From positions 2,790,001 to 2,854,000 of the forward strand of contig NZ_CP022736.1 of NCBI RefSeq assembly GCF_002257565.1: a DNA stretch of 64,000 nt, given 5' to 3'. Shown piece after piece: positions 17,890 through 27,058 of the stretch. The notes beneath the pieces are model-generated. The model worked only from the letters and a program-made list of their open reading frames with translations, searched no databases and was not told the origin of the DNA. The translations under genes and the position numbers were made by a program. Origin of the DNA: Herbaspirillum sp. meg3. Lineage in GTDB: Bacteria > Pseudomonadota > Gammaproteobacteria > Burkholderiales > Burkholderiaceae_D. The first letter of the stretch is position 1; each line of letters starts with the position of its first letter.

Positions 17890-18490
17890 GATGTTCCTTT
17901 CAGAGTTATTTTTTTGAACGCCGCCGGATTGCGCAGCTGGAAGAATATTATTTGCCGTTGCCGTCCCGCCATATCGGACAGCGGCCAATTCCCTTGTAGG
18001 ACAAGCGGCAAGCCGCGCACTCTTGCGACTTTGCGGCGATCTCCTGCGTCCCTGCACTCCTCACTTATTCCTACAAATCAAAAGGAATGTTTCCTATAGC
18101 CAAAGAATGGGCGTTTTTTTAAGCTTGATCCAATTAATCTGAATGGGGAAAACAACATGCAAGAGCAAAACGAACGGATCCAACGGCGAACGCACACTGC
18201 TCATGATGGACTCGACAAGAGCGCCTCATGGCCGCTGTTTGCGGCAAGCTTTCTCAGCCAGGCCTGTCCTAGCGCCGCGCCTTTATTCCACTCGTGCGCA
18301 ATGCTGGTGTCTTTGCGCAAGTCGCATAGGGGAAAAAATTCCGCCAATGCAGATTAATGAAAAAATAAACACAGCAAAAAACGAATGTAGGCGTGCCAGA
18401 TAGTTTTAACTGAGTTGAACACTGAGTTAAAGCCCACTGGCGTCGATTTTTCTTCCGGTCTGATCCGGTATTTACCAAGGAACAAACATC
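17890..18490. other. 600-bp intergenic region upstream of galU and glsB-like gene
   Basis: Divergent promoter region. Short frames here (for example 18157-18357, plus strand) have poor composition and no recognisable product, so I do not call them. A T-run follows 18112. Two copies of ACTGAGTT flank 18409-18430, shortly before the galU ribosome binding site. Nothing else is recognised. Confidence 0.45.
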
Positions 18491-19435
18491 ATGAAAAAAA
18501 TCACCAAAGCCGTCTTTCCTGTCGCAGGTCTCGGCAGCCGATTTTTGCCGGCGACCAAAGCGCAGCCTAAAGAGATGCTGCCCATTGTCGACAAGCCGCT
18601 GATTCAATATGCCGTGGAAGAAGCCGTGGAAGCCGGCATTACCGAAATGATCTTCATCACCGGACGTAACAAGCGCGCCATCGAAGACCATTTCGATAAA
18701 GCCTATGAGCTGGAAACTGAACTCGAAGCTGCAGGCAAAACTAAACTGCTGGAATTTGCCCGCAATGTCATCCCCAAACATATTAATTGCGTCTACATCC
18801 GCCAGTCCTCTCCTCTCGGCCTGGGCCACGCCGTGCTTTGCGCAAAATCGCTGGTCGGCGACGAACCATTTGCCGTCGTCCTGGCAGATGATTTCATGGA
18901 TGCACCGGAAAACGGCAAGAACGTCCTGGGACAAATGATCGATGTCTTCGAGCAGGAACAAAAAAGCCTGCTCGCTGTGCAAGACGTGCCACGCAGCGAA
19001 ACCAAACAATACGGCATCGTCAGCACGGATGCCGACAGCCCGCATAGTGATCGCCTGGACGTCATCAGCGGCATCGTTGAAAAGCCGGCGCCGGACGTTG
19101 CACCGTCAACGTTAGCGGTAGTCGGACGCTATGTGCTGACGCCTGCGATTTTTGAACACCTGGAAAATATCGGCAAAGGCGCCGGCGGCGAAATCCAGCT
19201 GACCGACGGTATTGCCGACCTGATGCAAAGCGAAACCGTGCTGGCATATCGTTACGACGGTCAACGCTACGACTGCGGCTCCAAGCTGGGCTATCTGAAG
19301 GCGACGGTTGCCATGGGCGCCAAGCATCCCGAAGTCGGCGAGGAGTTTTCCCAATATCTGCGTGAAGTGCAGGCCGCGGATGAAGAGGCTCAGGAAGTGC
19401 TTCAACCGCCGGTTCGTCTGGCGAAGATCGCCTGA
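18491..19435 (+). CDS. galU: UTP-glucose-1-phosphate uridylyltransferase
   Basis: Makes UDP-glucose from UTP and glucose 1-phosphate in the cytoplasm. The 314-residue protein starts with the nucleotide-binding motif VAGLGSRFLPATKA and contains the GalU segments KEMLPIVDKPLIQYAVEEA and ITGRNKRAIEDHFD. The ATG at 18491 follows a good AAGGAA site. The C-terminal tail of about 25 residues is acidic and variable. With Pgm encoded nearby, it completes the route from glucose 6-phosphate to UDP-glucose. A good terminator follows. Confidence 0.96.
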   Translation: MKKITKAVFPVAGLGSRFLPATKAQPKEMLPIVDKPLIQYAVEEAVEAGITEMIFITGRNKRAIEDHFDKAYELETELEAAGKTKLLEFARNVIPKHINCVYIRQSSPLGLGHAVLCAKSLVGDEPFAVVLADDFMDAPENGKNVLGQMIDVFEQEQKSLLAVQDVPRSETKQYGIVSTDADSPHSDRLDVISGIVEKPAPDVAPSTLAVVGRYVLTPAIFEHLENIGKGAGGEIQLTDGIADLMQSETVLAYRYDGQRYDCGSKLGYLKATVAMGAKHPEVGEEFSQYLREVQAADEEAQEVLQPPVRLAKIA

Positions 19436-19551
19436 GTACAGATCAAATCTGTATCGCTGAACACGTAGTCGAGCTTTTGTCGCTCACCTAGTTTTTTGTA
19501 ATGCAGTCCCCGTGCAGTTGCAGTTTTTTCATTTCACCTTCCCCCTCTTGG

Positions 19552-19600
19552 CCTGTCTGCCGTCGCCGCAAAAGTGACGGAGACAGGTTCCTTTTTCCTT
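19552..19600 (+). terminator. Rho-independent terminator after galU
   Basis: A stem CCTGTCTGCCGTC / GACGGAGACAGG with one bulge (19552-19587) is followed by TTCCTTTTTCCTT. It lies about 120 bp past the galU stop and before the next plus-strand operon. Confidence 0.72.
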
Positions 19601-19726
19601 CGTTACGCAAAGCCTGTATTTCTTTGCCGCGAGTTTGCTGCAAATAAAACAATACTGTCATTTTGCGGCGACAATTCTATGCAAGAATACGCCACACCTC
19701 GTTGAGTGCATGGAGCCGGCAAGCGC

Positions 19727-20722
19727 ATGGATCTGAAGCTACCCGAACTGACCGAACTGGAACGCATCATTCAGGCAGGTGCGCCATGGCTTGAGGCGCG
19801 CTCCGCCTGCAACGTCGAATTCAAGGGACGGCATTTTCCGGTATATGTACTGAGTATCGGCAGCAAGGATCCTTCCGCGCCGGCAGTCGGCTTCTTCGGC
19901 GGAGTACACGGGCTGGAACGTATCGGCACACGTATCCTGCTGGCCTTCCTGCGCAGCCTGCTCGGCCGCCTCAAGTGGGACAAGGTGCTGCATCATCAAC
20001 TTGAATCGGTACGCCTGATCTTCATGCCGCTGGTCAATCCGGCCGGCATGTGGAACAACACCCGTTGCAATACCAGCGGGGTCGACCTGATGCGCAATGC
20101 GCCGGTTGACTCTCTCGAAAAAGTCCCTTTTTTGCTTGGCGGCCAGCGCTTTAGCGCCCGCCTGCCATGGTATCGCGGTGCGGCCGATGCGCCGATGGAG
20201 GCCGAAGCACAAGCGCTGTGCGACGTCGTCCGGGAAGAGTTGAGCAGTCGCGCATTCAGCGTTGCGCTGGATTGCCACTCCGGTTTCGGCTTGCAGGACC
20301 GGATATGGTTTCCCTTTGCGCACAGCTCGCAGCCGATACGCCATATGCCGCAAATCGAAGCACTCAAGGATCTCTTCAGCCAGACCTACGCCGACCACAA
20401 CTATCTGTTCGAACCGCAGAGTCTGCAATACCTGACCCACGGCGATTTATGGGATTACCTCTACATGCAAACTGCGGCGGAAACCAATAATGTCTTTCTG
20501 CCGCTCACGCTGGAAATGGGGTCCTGGCGCTGGGTCAAGAAAAATCCTCGTCAGCTGTTTTCACGCACCGGCATGTTCAACCCCAATGCGCCACATCGCT
20601 TGCAACGGGTGCTTCGCAGCCATTTGGTCTGGTTTGATTTTTTGACCCGCGCGGCCTGCGCCCACAAACATTGGCTACCCGGCGAAGACGGCAGCACGCC
20701 GATCAGGGTGACGGGCGCATGA
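19727..20722 (+). CDS. M14-family zinc carboxypeptidase / aspartoacylase-like hydrolase
   Basis: A 331-residue metallohydrolase of the M14 fold. Zinc ligands are recognisable in FFGGVHGLE (H61 and E64) and LDCHSGFG (H184). A glutamate in LTLEMGSW (E263) is in the position of the catalytic base. These proteins remove C-terminal residues or acyl groups; the substrate is not predictable. The ATG at 19727 has GGAG about 11 bases upstream; an in-frame GTG at 19706 is an alternative. It overlaps the following hydrolase gene by 4 bp, so the two are coupled and probably act in one pathway. Confidence 0.82.
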   Translation: MDLKLPELTELERIIQAGAPWLEARSACNVEFKGRHFPVYVLSIGSKDPSAPAVGFFGGVHGLERIGTRILLAFLRSLLGRLKWDKVLHHQLESVRLIFMPLVNPAGMWNNTRCNTSGVDLMRNAPVDSLEKVPFLLGGQRFSARLPWYRGAADAPMEAEAQALCDVVREELSSRAFSVALDCHSGFGLQDRIWFPFAHSSQPIRHMPQIEALKDLFSQTYADHNYLFEPQSLQYLTHGDLWDYLYMQTAAETNNVFLPLTLEMGSWRWVKKNPRQLFSRTGMFNPNAPHRLQRVLRSHLVWFDFLTRAACAHKHWLPGEDGSTPIRVTGA

Positions 20723-21480
20723 CGCCGTGGATCTTGCTGCGCGGCCTGATGCGCGAGACGCGTCATTGGGGAGCGTTTCCGCAGATTTTATCCGGCTATT
20801 TCCCGGATGCGGAAATCGTCATGCTGGATCTTCCGGGCAATGGCAGTTTGTATCGGGAACGCAGTCCGTCCACCGTACAGGAGATGACTGAAGCTTGTCG
20901 CGGGCAACTCACGGCACGCGGCATCGCGCCGCCGTTTAATCTCCTCGCCCTATCCTTGGGTGCCATGGTGGCTTGCGACTGGAGTACACGCTATCCGGAC
21001 GAAATCGACAAGGCGGTGCTGATCAATACCAGCCTGCGGCCTTTCAGCCCGTTCTATCAACGCCTGCGGCCAGGCAACTACCCAGCGCTGATGAGGCTTG
21101 CCTTGGGCAATCCTGATGCCGCAACGCGTGAACGCACAATACTTCGCCTCACCAGCAATCGTCACTCGCCGGCCAGCCTGCTCAGTGAATGGATGCATTA
21201 TTTGCGCGAACAACCTGTCGATCGGGAAAATGCGCTGCGCCAGCTTCTGGCCGCAATGCGGTACAGCGCGCCACAACAAGCGCCACGAGCGTCCCTGTTG
21301 ATTCTGTGCGGCGGCGCCGACAAGCTCGTCAATCCACGCTGTTCCGCAGCGCTGTCACGGTCTTGGCAAGCACCGCTGCGGGTACATGACACGGGCGGGC
21401 ATGATCTGCCGTTAGATGAACCGGTGTGGGTTGCTCAGCAAATTCACGTCTGGGCAGCGCCGATGATGGACAAGGCATGA
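20719..21480 (+). CDS. Alpha/beta-fold hydrolase
   Basis: A 253-residue cytoplasmic hydrolase. The nucleophile elbow is ALSLG with Ser79. A distal acid candidate lies in CGGADKLV and the catalytic His in DTGGHDLPLDEP near residue 231. The oxyanion region at the N-terminus (LLRGLMRETRHWG) fits the fold. The ATG overlaps the stop codon of the M14-like gene (ATGA), so the pair is one operon. The substrate is unknown; esterase or thioesterase action is possible. Confidence 0.82.
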   Translation: MTPWILLRGLMRETRHWGAFPQILSGYFPDAEIVMLDLPGNGSLYRERSPSTVQEMTEACRGQLTARGIAPPFNLLALSLGAMVACDWSTRYPDEIDKAVLINTSLRPFSPFYQRLRPGNYPALMRLALGNPDAATRERTILRLTSNRHSPASLLSEWMHYLREQPVDRENALRQLLAAMRYSAPQQAPRASLLILCGGADKLVNPRCSAALSRSWQAPLRVHDTGGHDLPLDEPVWVAQQIHVWAAPMMDKA

Positions 21481-21635
21481 TGAGGATGTTCATATGGCGA
21501 TGTTAACGATTACATTTATTTTCACTTGAAAGAAAAACCGGAAATCTCTTTGAAATCAAGCCAGTAGTACGTTTTACGATTGCGCAATACGTTAAAAGAA
21601 TATATATTGTTTATATTATTTATTCAGGAGCAACC

Positions 21636-22175
21636 ATGGCAACACAAAAACCTCAAGCAAAAACAGCTGTGCGCGCAACACCAGCGAAGCCGGCTAAACC
21701 CGCAGTTAAGCCGGCAATCAAGCCAACTGCTGTCGCTGCAAAAGTTACTGCAAAACCTGCCGCAAAAGTCGTCGCAAAAAAAGTGACTGCACCTGCTAAA
21801 GCAGCTGTTGCGGCCAAGACCAAGATCGTTAAAAAGCCCGCCGTGAAAGCCGCTACCAACGCTATCGCGCCAGCACTGAAGAAGCCGCTTGCCCCTTTGG
21901 CAAAAGCCGCAGTCAAGGCAGTCGCCAAGACCGAAAAGAAAACAGAAGTGAAGCTCAAGAAGATCAAGCAAGTCCGCGATAGCTTCACAATGCCTGAAAC
22001 CGAATATGAAGTCCTGAGCCAAGTAAAGAAGGCTTGCCTGAAGGCGGGTTTTGAAATCAAGAAGAGCGACCTGCTGCGCATCGGCGTATCGCTGATCAAG
22101 AATCTGGAAACCGGCAAGCTGAAGACGCTGCTGGCAGGCCTGACGCCATTGAAAGTCGGCCGTCCGAAGAAGTAA
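21636..22175 (+). CDS. Histone H1-like nucleoid protein with conserved C-terminal domain
   Basis: A 179-residue basic protein. Residues 1-105 are Ala/Lys/Pro/Val-rich in repeated KPA/AAK patterns like eukaryotic H1 tails and AlgP/HC2-type bacterial proteins. Residues 108-175 form a structured domain (KQVRDSFTMPETEYEVLSQVK, then KKSDLLRIGVSLI) that I recall in other betaproteobacterial H1-like proteins. The extreme C-terminus GRPKK is an AT-hook-like motif. It should bind DNA and modulate chromosome compaction. The start has a CAGGAG site after an AT-rich promoter region. Confidence 0.83.
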   Translation: MATQKPQAKTAVRATPAKPAKPAVKPAIKPTAVAAKVTAKPAAKVVAKKVTAPAKAAVAAKTKIVKKPAVKAATNAIAPALKKPLAPLAKAAVKAVAKTEKKTEVKLKKIKQVRDSFTMPETEYEVLSQVKKACLKAGFEIKKSDLLRIGVSLIKNLETGKLKTLLAGLTPLKVGRPKK

Positions 22176-22189
22176 TTCGTTCTGCCATC

Positions 22190-22220
22190 CCTCCGAAGAT
22201 GCCGATGGCGTTTTCGGAGG
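22190..22220 (+). terminator. Hairpin after the H1-like gene
   Basis: An 8-bp stem CCTCCGAA / TTCGGAGG with a 15-base loop lies 14 bp after the stop codon, without a U run. A second perfect hairpin (CCATCATT-GCTT-AATGATGG, 22360-22379) lies further on, so either may end the transcript. Confidence 0.45.
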
Positions 22221-22439
22221 CAACTTCTGTACTAAATCCTTCGCAGCACCCCTGCCGTTTCAGTCCCGGCTTCCTTCCGTCTCCTTCGTAGCTCCCTTCG
22301 CCAGCCATTGCTTGTTGGAACGTAGAGCGCAGCCACCGTCAGCAACCACGGTATTGAAGCCATCATTGCTTAATGATGGTTGGTATTGTCAGGTATGACT
22401 GAGTATTGATCAGCATGCTCGCAACTGCTTCAAAAACCT

Positions 22440-22751
22440 TCAGAACACCGCCATGCGCTCCAGCGTATGCCCTTGCTCTTCGCCTTCCGTATGCATCAGC
22501 GCGAGGGTTTTTAATCCGGGATGAACTTTGACGGCTTGGACGCGTGGACCGGGCAGGACTTTGTCGCCATCGACAAATACCGTCCAGACTTCTTCCCCGT
22601 ACTTGAGGGCCTCAAGAACGTGAATGACGTGGCTTTCGCTTGGCGCAACCGCCCATCGATTGGTATCGGTATTTGCCAATCCCCAGCGCACGTATTGCAC
22701 GTTGCCTTGTTTGTTGTAGTTGACGGCAGTGATGACACGAATGATAGGCAT
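22440..22751 (-). CDS. Hypothetical protein (103 residues)
   Basis: A soluble protein with no signal peptide or transmembrane segment. The sequence starts MPIIRVITAVNYNKQGNVQYVRWGLANT and looks like a compact alpha/beta fold, but I do not recognise the family. It is a monocistronic minus-strand gene between the H1-like gene and the binding-protein gene, with codon use like its neighbours. Confidence 0.62.
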   Translation of the reverse strand: MPIIRVITAVNYNKQGNVQYVRWGLANTDTNRWAVAPSESHVIHVLEALKYGEEVWTVFVDGDKVLPGPRVQAVKVHPGLKTLALMHTEGEEQGHTLERMAVF

Positions 22752-22822
22752 GAGTTTGGACGAGCAAAAAATGGAATCCCGATTATGTCACCGTATCTTT
22801 CCGGCGCGGTATGGTGAGCGCT

Positions 22823-23968
22823 TCATTTTTTACCACTGATGACTTTAAGCGGCACCCATTTTTGATTTTTTACCTCGAAGATCGTAAAAACAGGATTGGC
22901 CAGATTACCCTCGGCATCGAAAGAAATCGCACCGGTCAATCCATTGTGACGAATCTGATGCATGGCAGCAATGACGCGCAGACGATCCAGTGAATTGGCT
23001 TGCCTGATCGCCGCGACCAGTACTTGCACCGCATCATAGGAGAATGGCGCATACAACCCCATGTCGCTGCCGAATCTGCTCTTGTAGGCCCGCTCAAATT
23101 GCTGCCATGGCGCTCCCTTGTACGAAGGCGGCCCCGGCTCCAGCGCGACGGTACCGTTGCCCGCTTCGCCGGCAATATTCAGATACTGCGCACCGACCGT
23201 GCCGCCGACGCTGACCAGCGGCGCCTTGATGCCAAATCGTTTCAGTTCTTTCGCCAATTGCCCCGCTTGCGCGTCGAGTCCGCCGAAGAAGACGACGTCT
23301 GGATTCTGCTTCTGAATATTACGGAGTACGGCATTGAAATCAGAGGTACGGCTGCTTACGCCGAACTGGCTGACGATATTGCCTTTGAGCGACTCGACCA
23401 TTTGCGCAAAATGCCTGGCGTAGCCTGCGCCAAATGGTGTCTGGTCGTCGATGATGGCAATGCGTTGCGACTTCATCTGGTGCACCACATATTCTGCGGT
23501 GTAGCTGGCGCCTTCATCGTCATGCGGGACGATGCGAAACGTTGTCGGAAACGATTGTTCCGTGTAAGCGTGTGCTGTTGTCGCCTGAGCGATCTGCACG
23601 ATGTCCGCATTCTTGTAGATCTGTGAGGCCGGAATGCCGACACCCGAGTTCCAATGACCGATCACGCCCGCGACGCCGCTTTTGACGAAGTATTCGGCGA
23701 CCAGCAAACCTGTGCGCGGGTCAGAGCGATCATCCTGCGTCAGCAACTTGAACACCAGCCTGTCGCCATCGATGTAAATGGCTTGCTTGTTGACATCCTC
23801 CACCGCGATCTCCGCGGCGTGCACAAGACTGGCGCCGATGGAGCCGGATGCGCCGCTCAAGGGCGCTGCGTAACCGATCAATACTGTTTTGTCTGCCGCC
23901 ATCGCGTGCAACGACAACAACATCGTTGCACCGAGGCCGAGCAACTTCAAAGAATCCAGCAGTTTCAT
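22823..23968 (-). CDS. Branched-chain amino acid-type ABC transporter substrate-binding protein
   Basis: A periplasmic binding protein of the LivJ/LivK class I fold (381 residues). The N-terminal signal peptide is about 24 residues (LLGLGATMLLSLHAMA), followed by ADKTVLIGYAAPLSGASGSIG, a typical family start. The hinge sequences IGHWNSGVGIPASQIYKNADI and the C-terminal FSYDAVQVLVAAI are characteristic. No permease or ATPase gene is adjacent, so it is an orphan. Possible ligands include amino acids or other small compounds. An upstream ATG at 23995 would add nine residues. Confidence 0.88.
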   Translation of the reverse strand: MKLLDSLKLLGLGATMLLSLHAMAADKTVLIGYAAPLSGASGSIGASLVHAAEIAVEDVNKQAIYIDGDRLVFKLLTQDDRSDPRTGLLVAEYFVKSGVAGVIGHWNSGVGIPASQIYKNADIVQIAQATTAHAYTEQSFPTTFRIVPHDDEGASYTAEYVVHQMKSQRIAIIDDQTPFGAGYARHFAQMVESLKGNIVSQFGVSSRTSDFNAVLRNIQKQNPDVVFFGGLDAQAGQLAKELKRFGIKAPLVSVGGTVGAQYLNIAGEAGNGTVALEPGPPSYKGAPWQQFERAYKSRFGSDMGLYAPFSYDAVQVLVAAIRQANSLDRLRVIAAMHQIRHNGLTGAISFDAEGNLANPVFTIFEVKNQKWVPLKVISGKK

Positions 23969-24102
23969 TCTTGCAATCCCCAGATTCTTAACCATAGTCC
24001 TGTATGCATCCAGATCGTACGAACCGATCGTCAGAGAGCATGCCGCAAGTTCCATGCCTGCGCTGTCGCAGACAGCGGCAAGAAATGTACATGAAATACG
24101 TT

Positions 24103-24960
24103 CTAGAAATTCAACTCGATATGCGCTTCTTGCCCAACGCGCAAAATATTGCCGTGCCCTTGGATGACAATGGCGTTCTGTCCAAACGTCAGGCCACCGT
24201 CCACGCGGTCGTTGGCGCGATAGGTTGCCAGGGTATCCAGCGGCTCGTTAGGCCATTCTGCGCTGCCCTGACCCGTTTCCTGATCGACTCCCGGCACCGG
24301 ACAACGGGCACACGGCTTGACCATTCTGAGAACGATTTCATTGCCCGGTTCGCCCAGCGTCAAGGTATCAATGTAGTCCTCTTCGTAGGCATCCAGCCCC
24401 GACAAGACCAGGTTGGGACGAAAGCGATTCATCGGAATTGCCGGCGCACCTTTCTTTTTCATGCGCTGATTCAGATCCTCCAGCGACGCCTCGCTTACCA
24501 CCAGCAATGGAAAACCATCCGAGAACTGTGTCGTGGCGACCGCGTCGCCGGTCCACTTCTGGCTGCAGATACGCTGCTCTGCCGGATTGAATTGAACCAG
24601 TCTGGCATCCGCTCCGAAATAGGAGGAGAACCACTCATGCACCCGCTCACCACAATCCAGCGGCTGTACGGGATAGTCCCAGATGCTGGCGGACAATGTC
24701 ACGGCAAGGGGAGCTGGTTCCAGCGGCAAGCTAAGTTCCGGCATGCCGGGTGCCCGCACGATCAATGCATGGTCGCTCAACGCCGTCTTGACGGTGGCCA
24801 TCAGCGAATACTCGCGCTGTGTCAAAAATCGCCCGTCACGATCAATCAGCATCCAGCGCCTGTCCAGAGCAAGTCCCAGCTCACTGATGCCCGCTTCGGA
24901 CAGATCGATGCCACTGCAAGATTTGATGGGATAGATGTGCAGCGCACTCAGTGTGGCCAT
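24103..24960 (-). CDS. MOSC domain protein, YcbX-like
   Basis: A 285-residue protein with an N-terminal beta-barrel domain (MATLSALHIYPIKSC, DRRWMLID) and a C-terminal MOSC domain. The characteristic cysteine lies in KPCARCPVPGVD (about residue 220). MOSC proteins of this type reduce N-hydroxylated compounds using molybdenum cofactor. No 2Fe-2S domain is fused at the C-terminus, unlike full-length YcbX, so it needs an external electron donor. It is transcribed alone, next to the binding-protein gene. Confidence 0.88.
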   Translation of the reverse strand: MATLSALHIYPIKSCSGIDLSEAGISELGLALDRRWMLIDRDGRFLTQREYSLMATVKTALSDHALIVRAPGMPELSLPLEPAPLAVTLSASIWDYPVQPLDCGERVHEWFSSYFGADARLVQFNPAEQRICSQKWTGDAVATTQFSDGFPLLVVSEASLEDLNQRMKKKGAPAIPMNRFRPNLVLSGLDAYEEDYIDTLTLGEPGNEIVLRMVKPCARCPVPGVDQETGQGSAEWPNEPLDTLATYRANDRVDGGLTFGQNAIVIQGHGNILRVGQEAHIELNF

Positions 24961-25206
24961 GAAATACGATCCTTACCGTTTTTTACTTTTATCTGCTGCA
25001 ATCAACACAAGCCACCCAAAAAGGTGAACGCCATCCCCGCCCCCGTCCAAAATAGTAGCGTATCAAGCCGCGCCCGACATGCCGTGCGACAATCCAGGTT
25101 CGCTGGTGCGATATAGCAGGAACATGCGGTGAAACAAGAATTAACTGACTAAGCAAACCGCCCTCGCCATCCACCGCCTTTTTCAACACTTTGGATTTTC
25201 TCTGCC

Positions 25207-25659
25207 ATGATGCTTTTTGCCAAGTATTTGCACATCCTCGGTTTTACCATCTGGGTCGGCGGCATGTTTTTCGCCTACCAATGCCTGCGACCGGTCGCCG
25301 GCGCCGTACTACAACCACCGCAGCGTCTGACGCTCTGGGCAGGCGTATTCGCAAAGTTCTTCCCCTGGGTATGGCTGTCGATCCTGCTGATATTGGCGAG
25401 CGGCCTGCACATGATGGCGCAGTTGGGTAAGCCACCATTGTATGTCTCAGCCATGGCAGGACTCGGCATCCTGATGATGCTGATCTTTGCGCACGTATTC
25501 TTTGCACCGTTCAAACGCCTCAAACGCGCCGTCGCAGCAGAAGACTGGAGCGCCGGCGGTGCGGCGCTCGCGCAAATCCGACGCATCGTCGGCATCAACC
25601 TGATTCTCGGCCTGGTCGTGATTACCCTTGGTGCGCTGGGCCCGGTCTTTTTGGTTTGA
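25207..25659 (+). CDS. CopD-like small integral membrane protein
   Basis: A 150-residue protein with four predicted helices (about 8-28, 45-68, 80-100 and 128-148). The first helix has the H-hx6-W arrangement LHILGFTIWVGGMFF common in CopD-type proteins. It could bind heme or copper, which is inference. The 3' end overlaps the convergent aminotransferase gene by 38 bp, an unusual tail-to-tail overlap. An ATG at 25210 is an alternative start. Confidence 0.76.
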   Translation: MMLFAKYLHILGFTIWVGGMFFAYQCLRPVAGAVLQPPQRLTLWAGVFAKFFPWVWLSILLILASGLHMMAQLGKPPLYVSAMAGLGILMMLIFAHVFFAPFKRLKRAVAAEDWSAGGAALAQIRRIVGINLILGLVVITLGALGPVFLV

Positions 25660-26890
25660 CCGTCACGGTCGGCGCGGGCTTTTCACCCGCGCCGGTCTTT
25701 TCACCGCGCAACATCGACTTGATGCCGCGGATGGCCTGGCGAATACGTGATTCGTTTTCGATCAATGCAAAGCGGACGTAGTCGTCGCCATACTCACCAA
25801 AGCCGATGCCGGGAGAGACGCAGACCTTGGCTTTTTCGAGCAGTTGACGCGAAAACTCCAGCGACCCGAGATGGCGATACGCATCCGGAATGCGCGCCCA
25901 GATATACATCGATGCCTTCGGTATATCCACCATCCAACCGGCTTCGTGCAAGCCTTTGACCAATACATTACGGCGGCTTTCGTAGTTGGCACGAATCTCT
26001 TCCACACAACGCTGATCCCCTTCCAGCGCGGCAATCGCCGCAACCTGCACCGGGGTGAAACTGCCGTAGTCATGGTAGCTCTTGATACGCGCCAATGCCG
26101 CCACCAACTCCTTGTTACCGACCATGAAGCCGATGCGCCAGCCGGCCATGTTGTAGCTCTTGGATAGCGTAAAAAATTCCACGGCAACGTCGCGCGCGCC
26201 TTCTACCTGCATGATCGATGGTGCTTTCCAGCCGTCGAAGGTGATATCGGCGTACGCCAGATCATGCACGACGAGAATATTGTGTTCTCGCGCCAGCTTG
26301 ACCACGCGCTCAAAGAATTCCAGTTCCACGCATTGCGCAGTCGGATTGGAGGGAAATCCGAGCACCATCATCTTCGGCTTGGGATAGCTCTCGCGAATCG
26401 CGCGTTCCAGCTCGGCGAAAAAATCGACATCGGGGCTCATGCGCACCGAGCGAATATCAGCACCGGCAATCACGGCGCCGTAGATATGAATCGGATAACT
26501 GGGGTTCGGCACCAGCACGGTATCGCCCTTGTCCAGCGTCGCCAGCATCAGATGCGCGAGGCCTTCCTTGGAGCCGATGGTGACGATGGCTTCACTGTCA
26601 GGATTGAAGTCGACATCGTAGCGGCTCTTGTACCAATGCGTGATCGCCCGGCGCAGGCGCGGAATACCTTTGGACGCGGAATAACCATGCGTGTCGGGGC
26701 GTTGTGCTACCTCGACCAGTTTCTCAACGATATGCTTCGGCGTGGCGCCATCGGGATTGCCCATCGACATGTCGATGATGTCTTCACCACGGCGGCGCGC
26801 AGCCATCTTGAGCTCGGCGGTGATATTGAAAACGTAGGGGGGAAGACGATCGATGCGCGCAAAGCTGCGCGGACTGCGGGATTGAGTCAT
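25622..26890 (-). CDS. alaC: Pyridoxal phosphate aminotransferase, AlaC-type
   Basis: A 422-residue class I/II aminotransferase closest to AlaC (YfdZ), the glutamate-pyruvate transaminase that makes alanine. The PLP lysine is K244 in LSKSYNMAGWR. The substrate-pocket segments MSMGNPDGATP and NPSYPIHIYG are typical of the AlaC group. It converts pyruvate and glutamate to alanine and 2-oxoglutarate, in the cytoplasm. The C-terminal 20 residues are a low-complexity tail, coded on DNA shared with the 3' end of the CopD-like gene. It is monocistronic. Confidence 0.9.
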   Translation of the reverse strand: MTQSRSPRSFARIDRLPPYVFNITAELKMAARRRGEDIIDMSMGNPDGATPKHIVEKLVEVAQRPDTHGYSASKGIPRLRRAITHWYKSRYDVDFNPDSEAIVTIGSKEGLAHLMLATLDKGDTVLVPNPSYPIHIYGAVIAGADIRSVRMSPDVDFFAELERAIRESYPKPKMMVLGFPSNPTAQCVELEFFERVVKLAREHNILVVHDLAYADITFDGWKAPSIMQVEGARDVAVEFFTLSKSYNMAGWRIGFMVGNKELVAALARIKSYHDYGSFTPVQVAAIAALEGDQRCVEEIRANYESRRNVLVKGLHEAGWMVDIPKASMYIWARIPDAYRHLGSLEFSRQLLEKAKVCVSPGIGFGEYGDDYVRFALIENESRIRQAIRGIKSMLRGEKTGAGEKPAPTVTVKPKRPGPAHQG

Positions 26891-27058
26891 GTTGTACTTT
26901 CACGTGAGCGCCCGGAACCGTCCGAGCGACGTTGGATCAGAGAGATCCGTCGACGATTCTACGTCAAATTTTTCGTCCTTGGGAAGCCCCTGCGCATAAA
27001 AATAACAAGGCATCGGATCGTCCAGAAAAACTCAACAGTCATACCATTCTCACTCATA

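Noticed and set aside
17554..18099. 181-codon plus-strand frame rich in Gln, Asp and Ala
   Set aside because: It is the complement of the Gly-rich GlsB-like gene, which has a clear family match.
18143..18403. Small plus-strand frames upstream of galU
   Set aside because: Cys/Arg/Ala-rich composition typical of non-coding GC-rich DNA; no family resemblance, although GGGGAAAA precedes one ATG.
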